From assembly GCF_963082655.1 (NCBI RefSeq), contig NC_081554.1:43396854-43460853 (forward strand): a stretch of DNA of 64,000 nt. Direction: 5' to 3'. The translations under genes were made by a program, and so were the position numbers. The notes under the pieces were generated by a model. The model did not search any database and was not told the DNA's origin. It was given only the letters and a program-made list of their open reading frames with translations. Shown here one piece after another: positions 11,281-22,345 of this stretch; the first letter of the stretch is position 1, and the number at the start of each line of letters is the position of its first letter. The stretch comes from Stomoxys calcitrans (taxonomy: Eukaryota; Arthropoda; Insecta; Diptera; Muscidae).

Positions 11281-11866
11281 TCACACATATCAATGAGTGC
11301 TGTCCGATTCAAATTTGATCTCAATGCTAAAGCCGAATCCCAACGGCGTCCCGCATCGCGACACCTCTATGAGGATAAGATTTGACATGGCTTCTATTCA
11401 TACTCGCAGCATAGTACCTCACCAATGTCGGCAACATTGCAAATGCAAATTTGCCCATGAACATTCCATTAAGGAATGGGGGCAAACTTCTCAAAGAGTG
11501 CTGTCCGATTCAAGTTTTATTTCAATGATAAGGGTACTGCTTTCTACAGCCGAGTCCGAACGGCGTGTCGCTGTGCAATACCTCTTTGGGGAGAAGTTTT
11601 TACATGCCAAGTACCTCACACATGTTGCCAGCATTAGAAGGGAATAACAACCGCTAAAAATTTTTTCTGAATATTCTCGCCAGGATTCCAATCCAGGCGT
11701 TTAACGTTGTAGGGGGTTATGCTAACCTCTGTGCTACGGTGGCCTCCTCCGTCAACATCAGAAGGGGATAACCAACATTTCAAATGTTTCCAATGTTTTC
11801 GCCAGGATTTGAAACCATGCCTTTAGCATCATTGGCGGACATGTTTACCTCTGCGCTTCAATAACA
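11281..11866 (-). mobile_element. Older SINE split by a younger SINE
   Basis: The body part at 11281-11437 (ATCAATGAGTGCTGTCCGAT through ACCAATGTCGGCAACAT) continues after the inner element with AGAAGGGGATAACCAAC and the head complement (box B-like GCCAGGATTTGAAACC, box A-like GACATGTTTACCTC) to about 11866. Confidence 0.75.
11438..11750 (-). mobile_element. Inner SINE nested in a SINE
   Basis: Near-complete copy from GCAAATTTGCCCATGAAC to CTACGGTGGCCTCC. A short CAACAT repeat at 11432-11437 and 11753-11758 is the probable target duplication. The left tail has the ATGCAAATGCAAAT repeat seen at other copies. Confidence 0.8.
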
Positions 11867-12784
11867 CAAATTTGATATCCACATTCGTGGCTCCTTCGGT
11901 GGTGGGTATAAAAATGCATGTTGTACCAATACCTTCTCCATGGACTACATTCAAATTGTTTACATGAGTATGCTACTTTTTGGTCATATTCGCTATGTGC
12001 AATTTGAGAAAGTTAAATTGAAGCACATTCTTATAATAAGTTTGAAATTTCTTTATCATGGACTTTTCTGTCCAAGATCTCTGGGTGCATATAATTTTTT
12101 GTCCCCAAACGAGTGCATTCACCCAATTATTACGGTCAAACATCTTTACTGCTGCTATCGTGATTTATTCATGTACATACTTATGTACATGTTCTTGGCT
12201 CTCCATCTTTGTCCGTCTGTTGAGGCAGTAAAACTAACCTCGGCTGCTGCCGCCGCCGCCGCCACTTTTACCACTGCAAACCACGATTTAGCAAACAACC
12301 AAATCCACAAACCGCCCCATCCTGTGTTTGCTTGGTAATTCAGTTTGTCCCTAGGTCGTTTTGCTCACCATGGCTTGGCGTTATGGCCTCTACAATGTTT
12401 GTTGCAAATATTTTATTTTGCAGTTGCCGCTGCTGCTGCTGCTGCTGCTACTGCTGCTCTTTTGTCATTCCACTTTTATTATGGAGTTTCTATAACATCC
12501 TCGGCAATCGTAAGCAATTAACCTAAAAAAAAACTTGGTCCTTCTTCTTTTCTCCGTTTTGGGTACTTACGATAGTTGTGCACTAAGACGGACGTACTCA
12601 GATAAGGCCACACTATTATACTACAACGCACACAAACACACATGTTTTGCAATAAGGAGCATAAAAACGGAATGTCTAAGACTACGAAAACATGTTGTAA
12701 AAAGTAATGACAATCTATATACATATAAATTCGAACATATAAATATATACTAGAGTATCCTTGCACATGTGAAACTATATAAAA
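11867..12784. other. Non-coding stretch with two trinucleotide repeats
   Basis: No mobile element recognised. A GCT/GCC run lies at 12243-12263 and a CTG run at 12426-12457. Open frames across them are Ala-rich or Cys-rich from the repeats alone. This could be host intron or spacer. Confidence 0.4.
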
Positions 12785-15062
12785 ACAAGTAAGAGCGTGC
12801 TAAGTTCGGCCGGGCCGAATCTTATATACCCTTCACCATGGATCGCAGCTGTCGAGTTCTTTGCGCAGTATCTCTTTTTAGGCAAACCAATAACAATGAA
12901 TATGGACGGAGGAGGAGCCATATCAAGTTATAGTCCCATTCGGGGCTCAAGAAGCAAAATCGGGAGATCGGTTTATAAGTGAGCTTTGTCAAGCTATAGA
13001 TCGATTCAGACCATATTGCACACGTATGTTGAAGGCCATGGGAGAAGACGTGGTACAAAATTTGTGCCAAGTCGGATGAGCATTGCGCCCTATAGAGGAT
13101 CAAGAAGTCAAGACCCAAGATCGGTTTATATGGCAGCTATATCAGGGTATGGACCGATTTGAACGATACTTCGCATAAATGTTGCAAGTGATACCAAAAT
13201 ACCACGTGCAAAATTACAACCAAATCGGATAGGAATTGCGCCTTCTAAAAGCTCAAGAAGTCAAGACCCAAGATCGGTTTATATGACAGCTATACCAGAT
13301 TTTGAACCGATTTAAATCATACTTAGCACAGTTTTTGGAAATGATACCAAAACACTTCGTGCAAAATTTCAGTCTAATCGGATGAGAATTGCGCCCTCTA
13401 GAGGCTCAAGAAGTCACGACCCAAGATCGGTTTATATGGCAGCTATATCAAAACATAGACCGACTATAACCATACTTAGCGTCCAGTCAAATTGGATGAG
13501 AATTGCGCCCTCTAGAGGCTCAAGAAGACAAGACCCAAGATCGGTTTATATGGCAGCTATATCAGGTTATGGACCGATATGAACCATACCTCGCACAGTA
13601 GTTGGAAGTGATATCAAAATACTATGTGCAAAATTTCAATAAAATCGGATGAGAATTGCGCCCTCTAGAGGCTCAAGAAGTCCAGACCCAAGATCGGTTT
13701 ATATGGCAGCTATATCGGGTTATGGTCCGATTTGAACCATACTTGGCACAGTTTTTGGAAGTAATATCAAAACCCAAATTGCAAAATTTCAGTCAAATCG
13801 GATGATAATTGCGCCCTCTAGAGGCTCAAGAAGTCAAGACCCAAGATCGGTTTATATGGCAACTATATCAGGTTAAGGACCGATTTGAAACATACTTCGC
13901 ACAGTTGTTGGAAGTGACATCAAAACACCATGTACAAAATTTCAGTCAAATCGGACTAGAATTGCGCCCTCTAGAGGCTCAAGAAATCATGATCCAAGAT
14001 AGGTTTATATGGCAGCTATATCAGGTTATGTACCGATTTGAACCATTCTTCGCACAGTTGTTGAAAGTGATATCAAAACACTATGTACAAAATTTCAGTC
14101 AAATTGGATGAGAATTGCGCCGTCTAGAGGCTCAAGAAGTCAAGACCCAAGATCGGTTTAAATAGCAGTTATATCAGGTTTTGGACCGATTTGAACCATT
14201 CTTCGCACAGTTGTTGGAAGTGAAATCAAAACACTATGTGCAATATTTCAGTCAAATTGGATGAGAATTGCGCCCTCTAGAGGCTCAAGAAGTCAAGACC
14301 CAAGATCGGTTTATATGGCAGCAATATCAAGTTATGGACCGATTTGAACCATACCTCGCACAGTAGTTGGAAGTGATATCAAAATACTATGTGCAAAATT
14401 TCAGCCAAATTGGATGAGAATTGCGCCCTCTAGAGGCTCAAGAAGTCCAGACCCAAGATCGGTTTATATGGCAGCTATATCGGGTTATGGTCCGATTTGA
14501 ACCATACTTGGCACAGTTTTTGGAAATAACATCAAAACACTATGTGCAAAATTTCAGTCAAATTGGATGAGAATTGCGCCCTCTAGAGGCTCAAGAAATC
14601 AAGACCCAAGATCGGTTTATATGGCAGCTATATCGGGTTATGGTCCGATTTGAACCATACTTGGCACAGTTTTTGGAAATAATACCAAAACACCGTGTGC
14701 AAAATTTCAGTCAAATCGGACGAGAATTGCGCCCTCTAGAGGCTCAAGAAGTCAAGACCTAAGATCGGTTTATATGGCAGCTATATCAAAATATGGACCG
14801 ATTTGGCCCATTTACAATCTCAAACCGACCTACACCTATAAGAAGTATTCGTGCAAAATTTCAAGCGGCTAGCTCTACTCCTTCAAAAGTTAGTGTGCTT
14901 TCGGCAGACAGACGGACGGACGGACATGGCCAGTTCGACTTAAAATGTCACGACGATCAAGAATATATATATACTTTATGGGGTCTTAGACGCATATTTC
15001 GAGGTGTTACAAACAGAATGACAAAATTAGTATACCCCCATCCTATGGTGGAGGGTATAAAA
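12785..15062 (+). mobile_element. DINE-1-like element (helentron-derived), complete-looking, with expanded satellite core
   Basis: The left end is ACAAGTAAGAGCGTGC, then the palindrome TTCGGCCGGGCCGAA, then TATATACCCTTCACCATGG. The right end has an ACAGACAGACGGACGGACGG microsatellite, the block TATATATACTTTATGGGGTC and the terminal ATCCTATGGTGGAGGGTATA. The subterminal TATACCC(T)CCACCAT motif is thus inverted between the ends. These are the hallmarks of DINE-1/INE-1/HINE elements. The core is the 153-bp array listed separately. No Rep/helicase is encoded, so mobilisation would need an autonomous helentron. Confidence 0.82.
13080..14876 (+). repeat. 153-bp tandem repeat array (about 12 units)
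   Basis: The GAATTGCGCCCTCTAGAGGC anchor occurs at 13080 (variant), 13233, 13386, 13500, 13653, 13806, 13959, 14112, 14265, 14418, 14571 and 14724. Spacing is exactly 153 bp throughout except one 114-bp unit with a 39-bp deletion. Units differ by scattered substitutions. Each contains CGGTTTATATGGCAGCTATA and a TGCAAAATTTCAGTCAAATC-like block. Confidence 0.93.
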
Positions 15063-15270
15063 ACCTATATACGCACATATGTTCAAAGTCATTATTCGTT
15101 GAAATGAGGAACGATTTGATTTACATTGGCAAATGTTGCTTAAAATCTCGACTATTAACGGGATTTGCAAAGCAAAATTAGTTCGCTTTAGAAATTTAAA
15201 TACATTTTAAATTCTACTAAATCGCAAATTTGGGGAACAAAAAAGATGTCTGTCAAGAAAATCCGATCAA

Positions 15271-15825
15271 AATTAGCTGTCTACTTTGTGCTCATATTAC
15301 CATGGTTAGAAAGACAGAGGGACGGACAGGCAAACAGACAGAGAGACCATACAAACCCCATAAGTTTGGAGCACTTGTACCCTTCTCTATCCACAGTTTT
15401 CTAATTATTTCATATCTATTATGATTGAGGCCACTGTACTTCTTTGTTGCACTTCTATCGAATGCCAGCTTCAAAAGAATTTAAAATAAAGAAAATAAGA
15501 GCCATTGATGGACTGACTAAGAGAAACAAAAAACTCTTTTGAAAGAGAAAATTAGCTGTCTACTTTGTGCTCATATTACCATGGTTAGAAAGACAGAGGG
15601 ACGGACAGGCAAACAGACAGAAACACCATACAAACCTCATAAATTTGGAGCGCTTGTACTTTTCTCTATCCACATTTTTCTAATTATTTCATATCTATTA
15701 TGATTGAGGCCACTGTACTTCTTTATTGCACTTCTATCGAATGCCAGCTTCAAAAGAATTTAAAATAAAGAAAATAAGAGCCATTGATGGACTGACTAAG
15801 AGAAACAAAAAACTCTTTTGAAAGA
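15271..15825. repeat. Recent 279-bp tandem duplication
   Basis: The segment starting AATTAGCTGTCTACTTTGTG at 15271 repeats from 15550 and ends near 15825. Only about nine substitutions separate the copies, so the duplication is recent. It contains a GACAGAGGGACGGACAGGC block, a decayed GTCY-like microsatellite. No gene was seen. Confidence 0.9.
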
Positions 15826-16029
15826 TTTCAAAGGACAAGAAAAGAAAATAGACGAAACGAAACTTAGGAGATAAATTGTCAATCGTTAACAAAGGAGGTG
15901 TGTTAAGCTTTACGTTACATGGATGTCAATGGAATTAGAGTTAAGTCCCTAAAATAGCATCGAACAGCTGCCTAATTGTATAGAAGGCTAGTATGGCTAC
16001 CCAGTGGCGGAAGGAGGTATGCGTGGTTT

Positions 16030-16677
16030 GTTATGATATCCAACAACTGTGCCAAGTATGGTTCAAATTGGCTCATAACCTGATATAGCTGTCCTATAAA
16101 CAGATCTGGAGACTTGACTTCTTGAGCTTCTAGAGGACGCAATTCCTATCCGATTTGGCTGAAATTTTGCAAGACGAATTTTATTCTTAATTTCAACAAC
16201 TATGTCAAATAAGGTTCAAATCGATTTATAACCTGATAAAGCTGCCATATAAACCGATCTGAGATCTTGACTTCTTGAGCCTCTAGAGGTCTCAATTATT
16301 ATCCGATTTGCCTGAAATTTTGTACGACGGATTCTCTCATGACTATCAACATACGTGTTTATTATGGTCTGAATCGGTCTATAGCCCGATACAGCTCCCA
16401 TATAACTCGATCTGTCTATTTTACTTCTTGAGCCCCCAAAAGGGCGCAATTCTCATTCGAATTGGCTGACATTTTACACAGGTCTACAAAATATAATTTA
16501 ATTGTGGTCCAAACCGGACCATATCTTGATATCGCTCTAATAGCAGAGCAAATCGTTTCTTATATCCTTTTTTGCCTAAGAAGAGATGCCGGGAAAAGAA
16601 CTCGACAAATGCGATCCATGGTGGAGGGTATATAAGATTCGGCCCGGCCGAACTTAGCACGCTTTTACTTGTAATAT
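16030..16677 (-). mobile_element. DINE-1-like element, 3'-truncated
   Basis: The right end carries ATCCATGGTGGAGGGTATAT, the palindrome TTCGGCCCGGCCGAA and ACGCTTTTACTTGT. To the left lie about three monomers with the AACCGATCTGAGATCTTGAC and CTCTAGAGG blocks. The GTCY end is missing; the left border is near 16030. Confidence 0.78.
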
Positions 16678-18640
16678 TATAGAGGCGTTTTCGCAATAAA
16701 TACGATTCACATACAACATACCAACGCACGGCCCTTGAAGCCATCAAACCTAATATGGTTGAAAAGTCTTCTAAGTAAAGACGAAACGGCATAGAGGTTG
16801 GTGTGTGTTGATATCTCTCGCTTTCCTTGTCCATTTGCAGAGAAAATCTCCGATTATTGAGCTCGTCTCGAAAGAGAAACAAACAAAAATGAAAAAAAAA
16901 AATGTTTTAATACAATTTGAGTGCGAAAGCGGTAAAAATGGAAATTGTGCAAATTCTAGAGATATTCTAATGGTGCTAAAACCAATAACATATTGGTATT
17001 AAAACTAATACCAGTTCAGTAATATAGCTAATACCAAACGGTACTAACCATTTAATGTTTCATCCATACCATACGGTATTGTTTTGGTACCATACGTTGT
17101 TGCTGTACTATCAATACCGTATGGTACTGTAATGAGCACGTTTGATATCAACTTTTCTCTGGGTGTAACTCTCGATATTATAATGGGGATATAACAAATT
17201 AGAAGGTTGACTGTATAGTTGTTGGTATCCAAATTTCGGCATGGCCAAACTAAATACGTTTTTACTTGAGCGATTCGATTATTCTAAACCTAAGAGATTC
17301 TGAATAAGTTTCTAAAATATATGGTTTTTCTGCTCAATTCATGGAAAGCATTTTAGTTTTTGTATTTTTAAGTAGAACCTAGAATCATGGCTTCTGGATG
17401 GCGATTTTAAATTTATGTTGCTACTTTGATTAAAAATGAAGTCGTGGAACAAAATTATGTATTTTAGGAATTCTACAATGCAAGATGCTGGAAGGTGAGT
17501 GTGTATAAGTGCTCTTGTAACATCAACCTTCATTAGTATTTGTATCTAAGGGAAGGGCAACTGTTTTCCGCTGCTGGCTATGCTGTGCTGTAAGGCAAGT
17601 AGGTCAATATAAGACTCCCATTAGATGGAATGATAAGTAAACATTGCCATACATCTTTGTTATCGCCATCCGAAAATTTGTAGTCGTTTATTTTTTTTCA
17701 AAGAGACTCTGCAAAAAAACTTCGTTTGTGTCATTGTAAAGACAGTAACCCAAAAATCTTATTTCTCGCTGTTATTTATTATTCACACCTGTCGATGTGG
17801 TTACATGTCCTTTATGTGAGCGAGCACTTTTTTGGGTTTTATAAAAGGTTGAGCATTTGCTTTTTAATAACCATCCCACTCTATTGAGCATGCAGTGGTA
17901 GTGTGTAAAACCAAAAGTGCAGGACTATGTGGACTAACTGGCAGTCAGTCTACTTTAATATTTAAATTAATACTGTTTGTTATTATCCTTTTCTTAATTA
18001 TAAATTCCATTTAAATTTTAATGTTTATCTTTATTCTTTTGTGGCAAGTGATGGGATATTAAGTTGTCTTTCCTGATGTTCTCACTGCTGATGTAGCCCT
18101 TGTTGGTGTTCTTGTTTTTGCTGTTATTTTCTAGTTGGCTATAACAGCTCCTTGCAGCTTATTGTACTTTGTTGCTTTAATGCTTTATTAATTATGAAAA
18201 CATGAGATTATAAGCAAAACTGCTAACAACAAAACGGAGTGGGTAGTGCATGTCGTTAAAAGAAAGAACGCTGAATGCAAAAAAAAAAAATGTGTTTATT
18301 TAAAATCATCAAAGATCGAAAGTTTAGAGGGAGTTACTAGGCCACTAGATGGCCCGTTGCGTTTCGCTACACCTTAAAACGAGTTTATGAAGATGGATTT
18401 TTATGTAAGCCTTTTAGGCTGTTGATCAAGACATTTTGGGCTATGGGTTCAGTTCAGATCCACACAAATTAATTTGATATTCAAATAAAATATTTTCAAA
18501 GATCCACAAGTCTTTCCGCTGTCGATCAAAATTTTAGGGAAAACATTTTATTCTACTATCAAAGACCTTTCATTGGTGTCCTTTTTTCCCGAAACTGCCT
18601 TAATTTTAATACCCACCCACCCCATAAGATGGGGGTTATA
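16678..18640. other. AT-rich non-coding stretch with a 15-bp inverted repeat
   Basis: No gene recognised. 16980-17150 is dense in ATACC/GGTAT palindromes, including perfect 15-bp arms at 17067-17081 and 17112-17126. A decayed DINE-like end (TTTCGGCATGGCCAAACT, then TTTTTACTTG) lies at 17232-17270. The remaining sequence (17.3-18.6 kb) shows no recognisable element and may be host spacer or intron. Confidence 0.45.
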
Positions 18641-19265
18641 TACATTTAGGTTAGGTTAAGTTGAAAAGAGGGTGCAGATATTAATCCGACCCATGCCACT
18701 ATGGACATGCCACATATATACATTTAGTCTTTCCGTATGCAACACATCGAAATATTCATTTCCTGTTCCCTCAACAAACCTCAGGAGAGATACCAGAGGT
18801 ATGTTCGCAAGTTCACCCAGATCACAGAAGAAACGGCACCCCAGAAAGGAGAGCCTACATCTCTGCAGACCCGGCTTGTTGTGTTCCTGCAACAAGTGCT
18901 CAATAGTTTCCTCCTCATCCTCATCGAGGCAACTCCTACAGAAGTCAATGTGTGTTATCACCATGCGCGCCGCCATGCGGCCTATGGCACAGTGTCCGGT
19001 TATGACCCCTGTCAAAGTGCTCATCGACCTTTTATTGAACGCCACCAATTCCCTCGTTCTCTTCCGGTCGATGACCGGCCATCTACCGCCTTCGCAGTCC
19101 GGCAACCATCTACCGTGTCCTACCTCGTCACCAACGCCGCCCACGTAGGCAAGACCGACGACTGGTCCGCCCGGCGTAGACGAACCCCTCCTGGCGCGCT
19201 CGTCCGCCCTCTAATTTCCAGGAATCCCCTCATGCCCAGGAACCCATGTCAGCGTCACATCTGAG
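18641..19265 (-). pseudogene. 3' end of an LOA/I-type retrotransposon (copy A6)
   Basis: Minus-strand open segment 19144-18656 encodes the region after RNase H: KRSMSTLTGVITGHCAIGR, then CRSCLDEDEEETIEHLL (the CX2C...H metal-binding tail of this family), then a hydrophobic Leu-rich end. It is followed by the 3' UTR block shared with copies A4 and A5 (GGGTGCAGATATTAATCC in reverse) and the terminal TTAGGTTAGGTT at about 18647-18658. This 160-codon frame is the longest uninterrupted one of this family here, but the rest of the element is absent. Confidence 0.8.
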
Positions 19266-19289
19266 ATATTGAAATGAAATTTAGCATAG

Positions 19290-19828
19290 ACTCGTATTTT
19301 CTTCTATACTCAGCTTCTTGAATGGGTCAAATCGTATCAGATCAACATCAGTCCCGAAAATGGTTCAGATAGGGCTACATTAGATATAGCTGCCATAGAG
19401 ATCGACCTTCAGCTTAAGGGTCTTAAGACCACATAATGCGCATTTATTCTCCGATTTTATTGAAATCTGGAACAGGGAGATGCACTTGGGGCTTCGACAT
19501 CCGACCCGAATATGGTGTATATCGGATCATATTTACATACAAATGCCGATTTAGGGTCTTAAGCCTATAACAGGCGCATTTATTACCCGATTTTGGGGAA
19601 ATCTAGAAATCTTGGCTATATTAAGCATGACGATATCCGAACCAAAATTGGTCCATATCAAGACATATTTGGATATATCTGCCATACAGACCGATCGGAC
19701 GATTTACAGTCTTAAGCCCATAAAAGGCGCAGTTTTCGTCCGATTTCGCTGAAATCGACATCCAAACTGAATATGGCGTTTATCGGACCATATTTACATA
19801 TAACTGCCATATAAACCGATCTACCTAT
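19290..19828 (-). mobile_element. DINE-1-like internal fragment
   Basis: Monomers with CCATACAGACCGATC, CATAAAAGGCGCA and TCCGATTTCGCTGAAAT. No ends are present. A SINE begins directly at its right border. Confidence 0.6.
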
Positions 19829-20056
19829 TTTGTGTTACGAGGCCACCATTGCGCAGAGGTTAGCATGTCCGCCTATGAGGCTGAACGCCTGGGTTCGAAT
19901 CCTGGCGAGACGATCAGAAAAAATTTTCAGCGATGGTTTTCCCCTTCTAATGCTGGCGACATGTGTGAGGTACTACGCCATGTAAAACTTTTCTCCAAAG
20001 AGTTGTCGCACTGCGGTACGCCGCTCGGACTCGGCCATAAAAAGGGGGCACCTTAT
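19829..20056 (+). mobile_element. SINE copy with well-preserved tRNA-like head
   Basis: Box A GCGCAGAGGTTAGCATG (19853-19869) and box B GGGTTCGAATCC (19891-19902) are close to consensus. The body stops after GGCCATAAAAAGG (about 20048), where unrelated DNA starts, so the 3' third is missing. Confidence 0.85.
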
Positions 20057-20656
20057 GTTGTGGGTTGCACGGTGGCATATTATTGGGCCCAGGAAGTTTG
20101 AATTCGAACTGCTGGTACCTGAACGACGTCAGGTCACTGATGTTGCGCTGTACGTACAGGCGGGTCTTTTTCAGGGTTGGAGTTGACGACGCCTAGGTGA
20201 AGACGGTAGAGCCCCCGTTGTGTTGACGGTAGAGCCCCTGTGTTGACGGTAAGCCCCTGTTGTGTCACTTCCCACACACACAGTTGTGAGAAGACACATG
20301 GTAATGGAAAAACAGCTCTTTTCGAACCTGAATTCCCTCCAGGCACTTAGTCCTCTTGTTCTCTGAAGTTCGGAATTGGCTGACTGGACCTCAATCTCTC
20401 AAAGGTGAGAATTTCTTCCCGGTTCTCCTGGTTCTCTACTTTTTGCTTTCGGGATGCTGAGAGGATTCGTGAAGGATCATTGCAATGTTATGTCTTTGAC
20501 TTCGCGCTGTACTCAGGGAGGAGCTACAGGGTAATAGGTGAACAGCCCGAATTTACTTCAGGAACTAAATTCTCCCGTCATTATGGATCTCCTTAGAGGA
20601 TTGAATGGGCTTTTAGGACAAAACTCGCACCACTGAGAGTTTCGTCTTTGTCCGCT
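20057..20656. other. Unassigned stretch with short repeats
   Basis: Different in texture from its surroundings (less AT-rich). It contains three imperfect copies of GTTGACGGTAGAGCCCC between about 20200 and 20265. No coding similarity or element ends recognised. Confidence 0.35.
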
Positions 20657-21865
20657 TTGTATACCCTCTATCATAGGATAGGGGTATACTAATTTCGTCA
20701 TTCTGATTGTAACACTTCGCGTCTGAGATTCCATATATTCTTGATCGTCATTTCATTTTAAGTCGATCTAGCCGTGTCCGTCCGTCTGTCCGTCCGCCCG
20801 TCTGTCTGTCCGTCCGCCCGTCTGTCTGTCCGTCCGCCCGTCTGTCTGTCGAAAGCACTCTAACTTTCTAAGTAGAAAAGCTAGCCGCTTGAAATTTTGC
20901 ACAAATACTTTTTTTTGGTGTAGATCGGTTGAGATTGTAAATGGGCCAAATCGGTCCATATTTTGATATAGCTACCATATAAAACGATCTTGCGTCTTGA
21001 CTCTTTGAGCCTCTAGAGGGCGCAATTCTCATCCGATTTGACTGAAATTTTGCACGTGGAGTTTTTGTATCACTTCCAACAACTGTGTTTAGTATGGTAC
21101 AAATCGGTACATAACCTGATATATCTGCCATATAAACCGATCTTGGGTCTTGACTTCTTGAGCCCCTAGAGGGCGCAATTTTTATCCAATTTGACTGAAA
21201 TTTTGCACGTGGAGTTTTTGTATCACTTCCAATAACTGTGCTAAGTATGGCGCAAATCAGTACATAACCTGATATAGCTGCCATACAAACCGATCTGGGA
21301 TCTTGACTTCTTGAGCCAATAGAGCGCGCAATTCCCATCCGATTGGGCTGAAATTTTTTACCACGGTTTTTCTGATGACTTCAACATACGTGTATTATAT
21401 GGTCTGAATCGATCAATAGCTTGATACAGTTCCCATATAAACCTATCTTGCGATTTTGCTTCTTGAGCCCCTATTCCGAAATTCTTATCCGAATGAACTG
21501 AAGTATTACACAATGACTTCATCTTCAGCATTCACTTATGGTCCGAATCGTACTATAACTTGAAATAGCTCCAATAACATAACAGTTCTTATTCAATATT
21601 CTTTGTTTGCCTAAAAAGAGATACCGCGCATAGAACTCGACAAAGGCCATCCATAGTGGAAGGTATTGGGTTGCCCAAAAAGTAATTGCGGATTTTTCAT
21701 ATAGTCGCTTTAGAAAAAAAGTGTAAAAAAGTATATTTGATTAAAGTTCATTCAAAGTTTTATTAAAAATGCATTTACTTTCTTTTAAAAAATCCGCAAT
21801 TACTTTTTGGGCAACCCAATATATAAGATTCAGCCCGGTCGAACTTAGCACGCTCTTACTTTTTT
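20657..21865 (-). mobile_element. DINE-1-like element, complete-looking, with nested MITE
   Basis: The left end is TATACCCTCTATCATAGGAT, then a TATATTCTTGATCGTC block, a TCGATCTAGCC block and a long GTCY microsatellite with a 20-bp higher-order unit (TCTGTCTGTCCGTCCGCCCG, 20776-20851). About four 153-bp-type monomers follow. The right end carries the decayed palindrome TTCAGCCCGGTCGAA and ACGCTCTTACTT. A 154-bp MITE sits near the right end at 21666-21819. Confidence 0.8.
21666..21819. mobile_element. mariner-type MITE, 154 bp, internally deleted copy
   Basis: Perfect-looking terminal inverted repeats start TTGGGTTGCCCAAAAAGTAA and continue as TTGCGGATTTTT. The copy is flanked by TA (21664-21665 and 21820-21821). 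The ends resemble those of cecropia-subfamily mariners such as Hsmar1. Relative to the copies at 38.1 and 43.5 kb it lacks about 80 internal bases. No transposase. Confidence 0.9.
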
Positions 21866-22345
21866 GTCTTGTGCGTTGGTGAGGTTTGATTTGACGTTTT
21901 GTCCGTGCGTCCGTCCGTCTTTCTTTCGTTACCATTCGAAGATGAATGAAGATATTCGCTTAAAATTTTGCACAGATACTTCTTTTCGGTTGAAGATTGT
22001 TAAGGAATGCATATGGGCCACATCAGCTCAGATTTGAATGTAGTCCCCATATAAACTGATCCCCAGTTTTGATTTCTTGAGCTCCCAGAGATCTCAATTC
22101 GTCCGATTCGACTGAAATTCGACGCAAAGACGTGGGTTTTGACTTTCTGTATCAGTACCAAGTATTAGCGTGAAAGTGATATAGCTCCCATAGAAACAAA
22201 TCCCGCATTTGAACTGGAAGAGTCAATCATTTTCGATTTAATTTCTTCAAATTTATGCCGATATAAACTAAGTTTTAAGAAGGTTTTTGCAAACACCCTG
22301 ATGGTGTTTACCCAATATTAAGCCCGACGAACTTTTTACTTGTTT
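21866..22345 (-). mobile_element. DINE-1-like element, decayed
   Basis: A GTCC/GTCT-rich block (21900-21930), TTAAAATTTTGCACAGATAC, about two decayed monomers, and the terminal AAGCCCGACGAACTTTTTAC plus TTGT. It directly abuts the end of the preceding DINE-like copy, in the same orientation. Confidence 0.65.

Noticed and set aside
12100..12526. Host exon with poly-Ala or poly-Cys tract
   Set aside because: The runs come from GCC/CTG trinucleotide repeats; no start context, splice pattern or family motif supports coding.
13809..14762. Protein with 51-residue repeats
   Set aside because: Frames open across some units only because the unit is 153 bp; a TGA recurs in most units and the sequence is the non-coding core of a DINE-like element.
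18737..19264. Plus-strand 175-residue protein
   Set aside because: It is the antisense of the LOA-like C-terminal frame, which has recognisable CRSC and EHLL motifs on the minus strand.
19829..19905. tRNA gene
   Set aside because: Box A and box B are good, but the acceptor and anticodon stems do not pair and the sequence continues into the SINE body found at many other sites.
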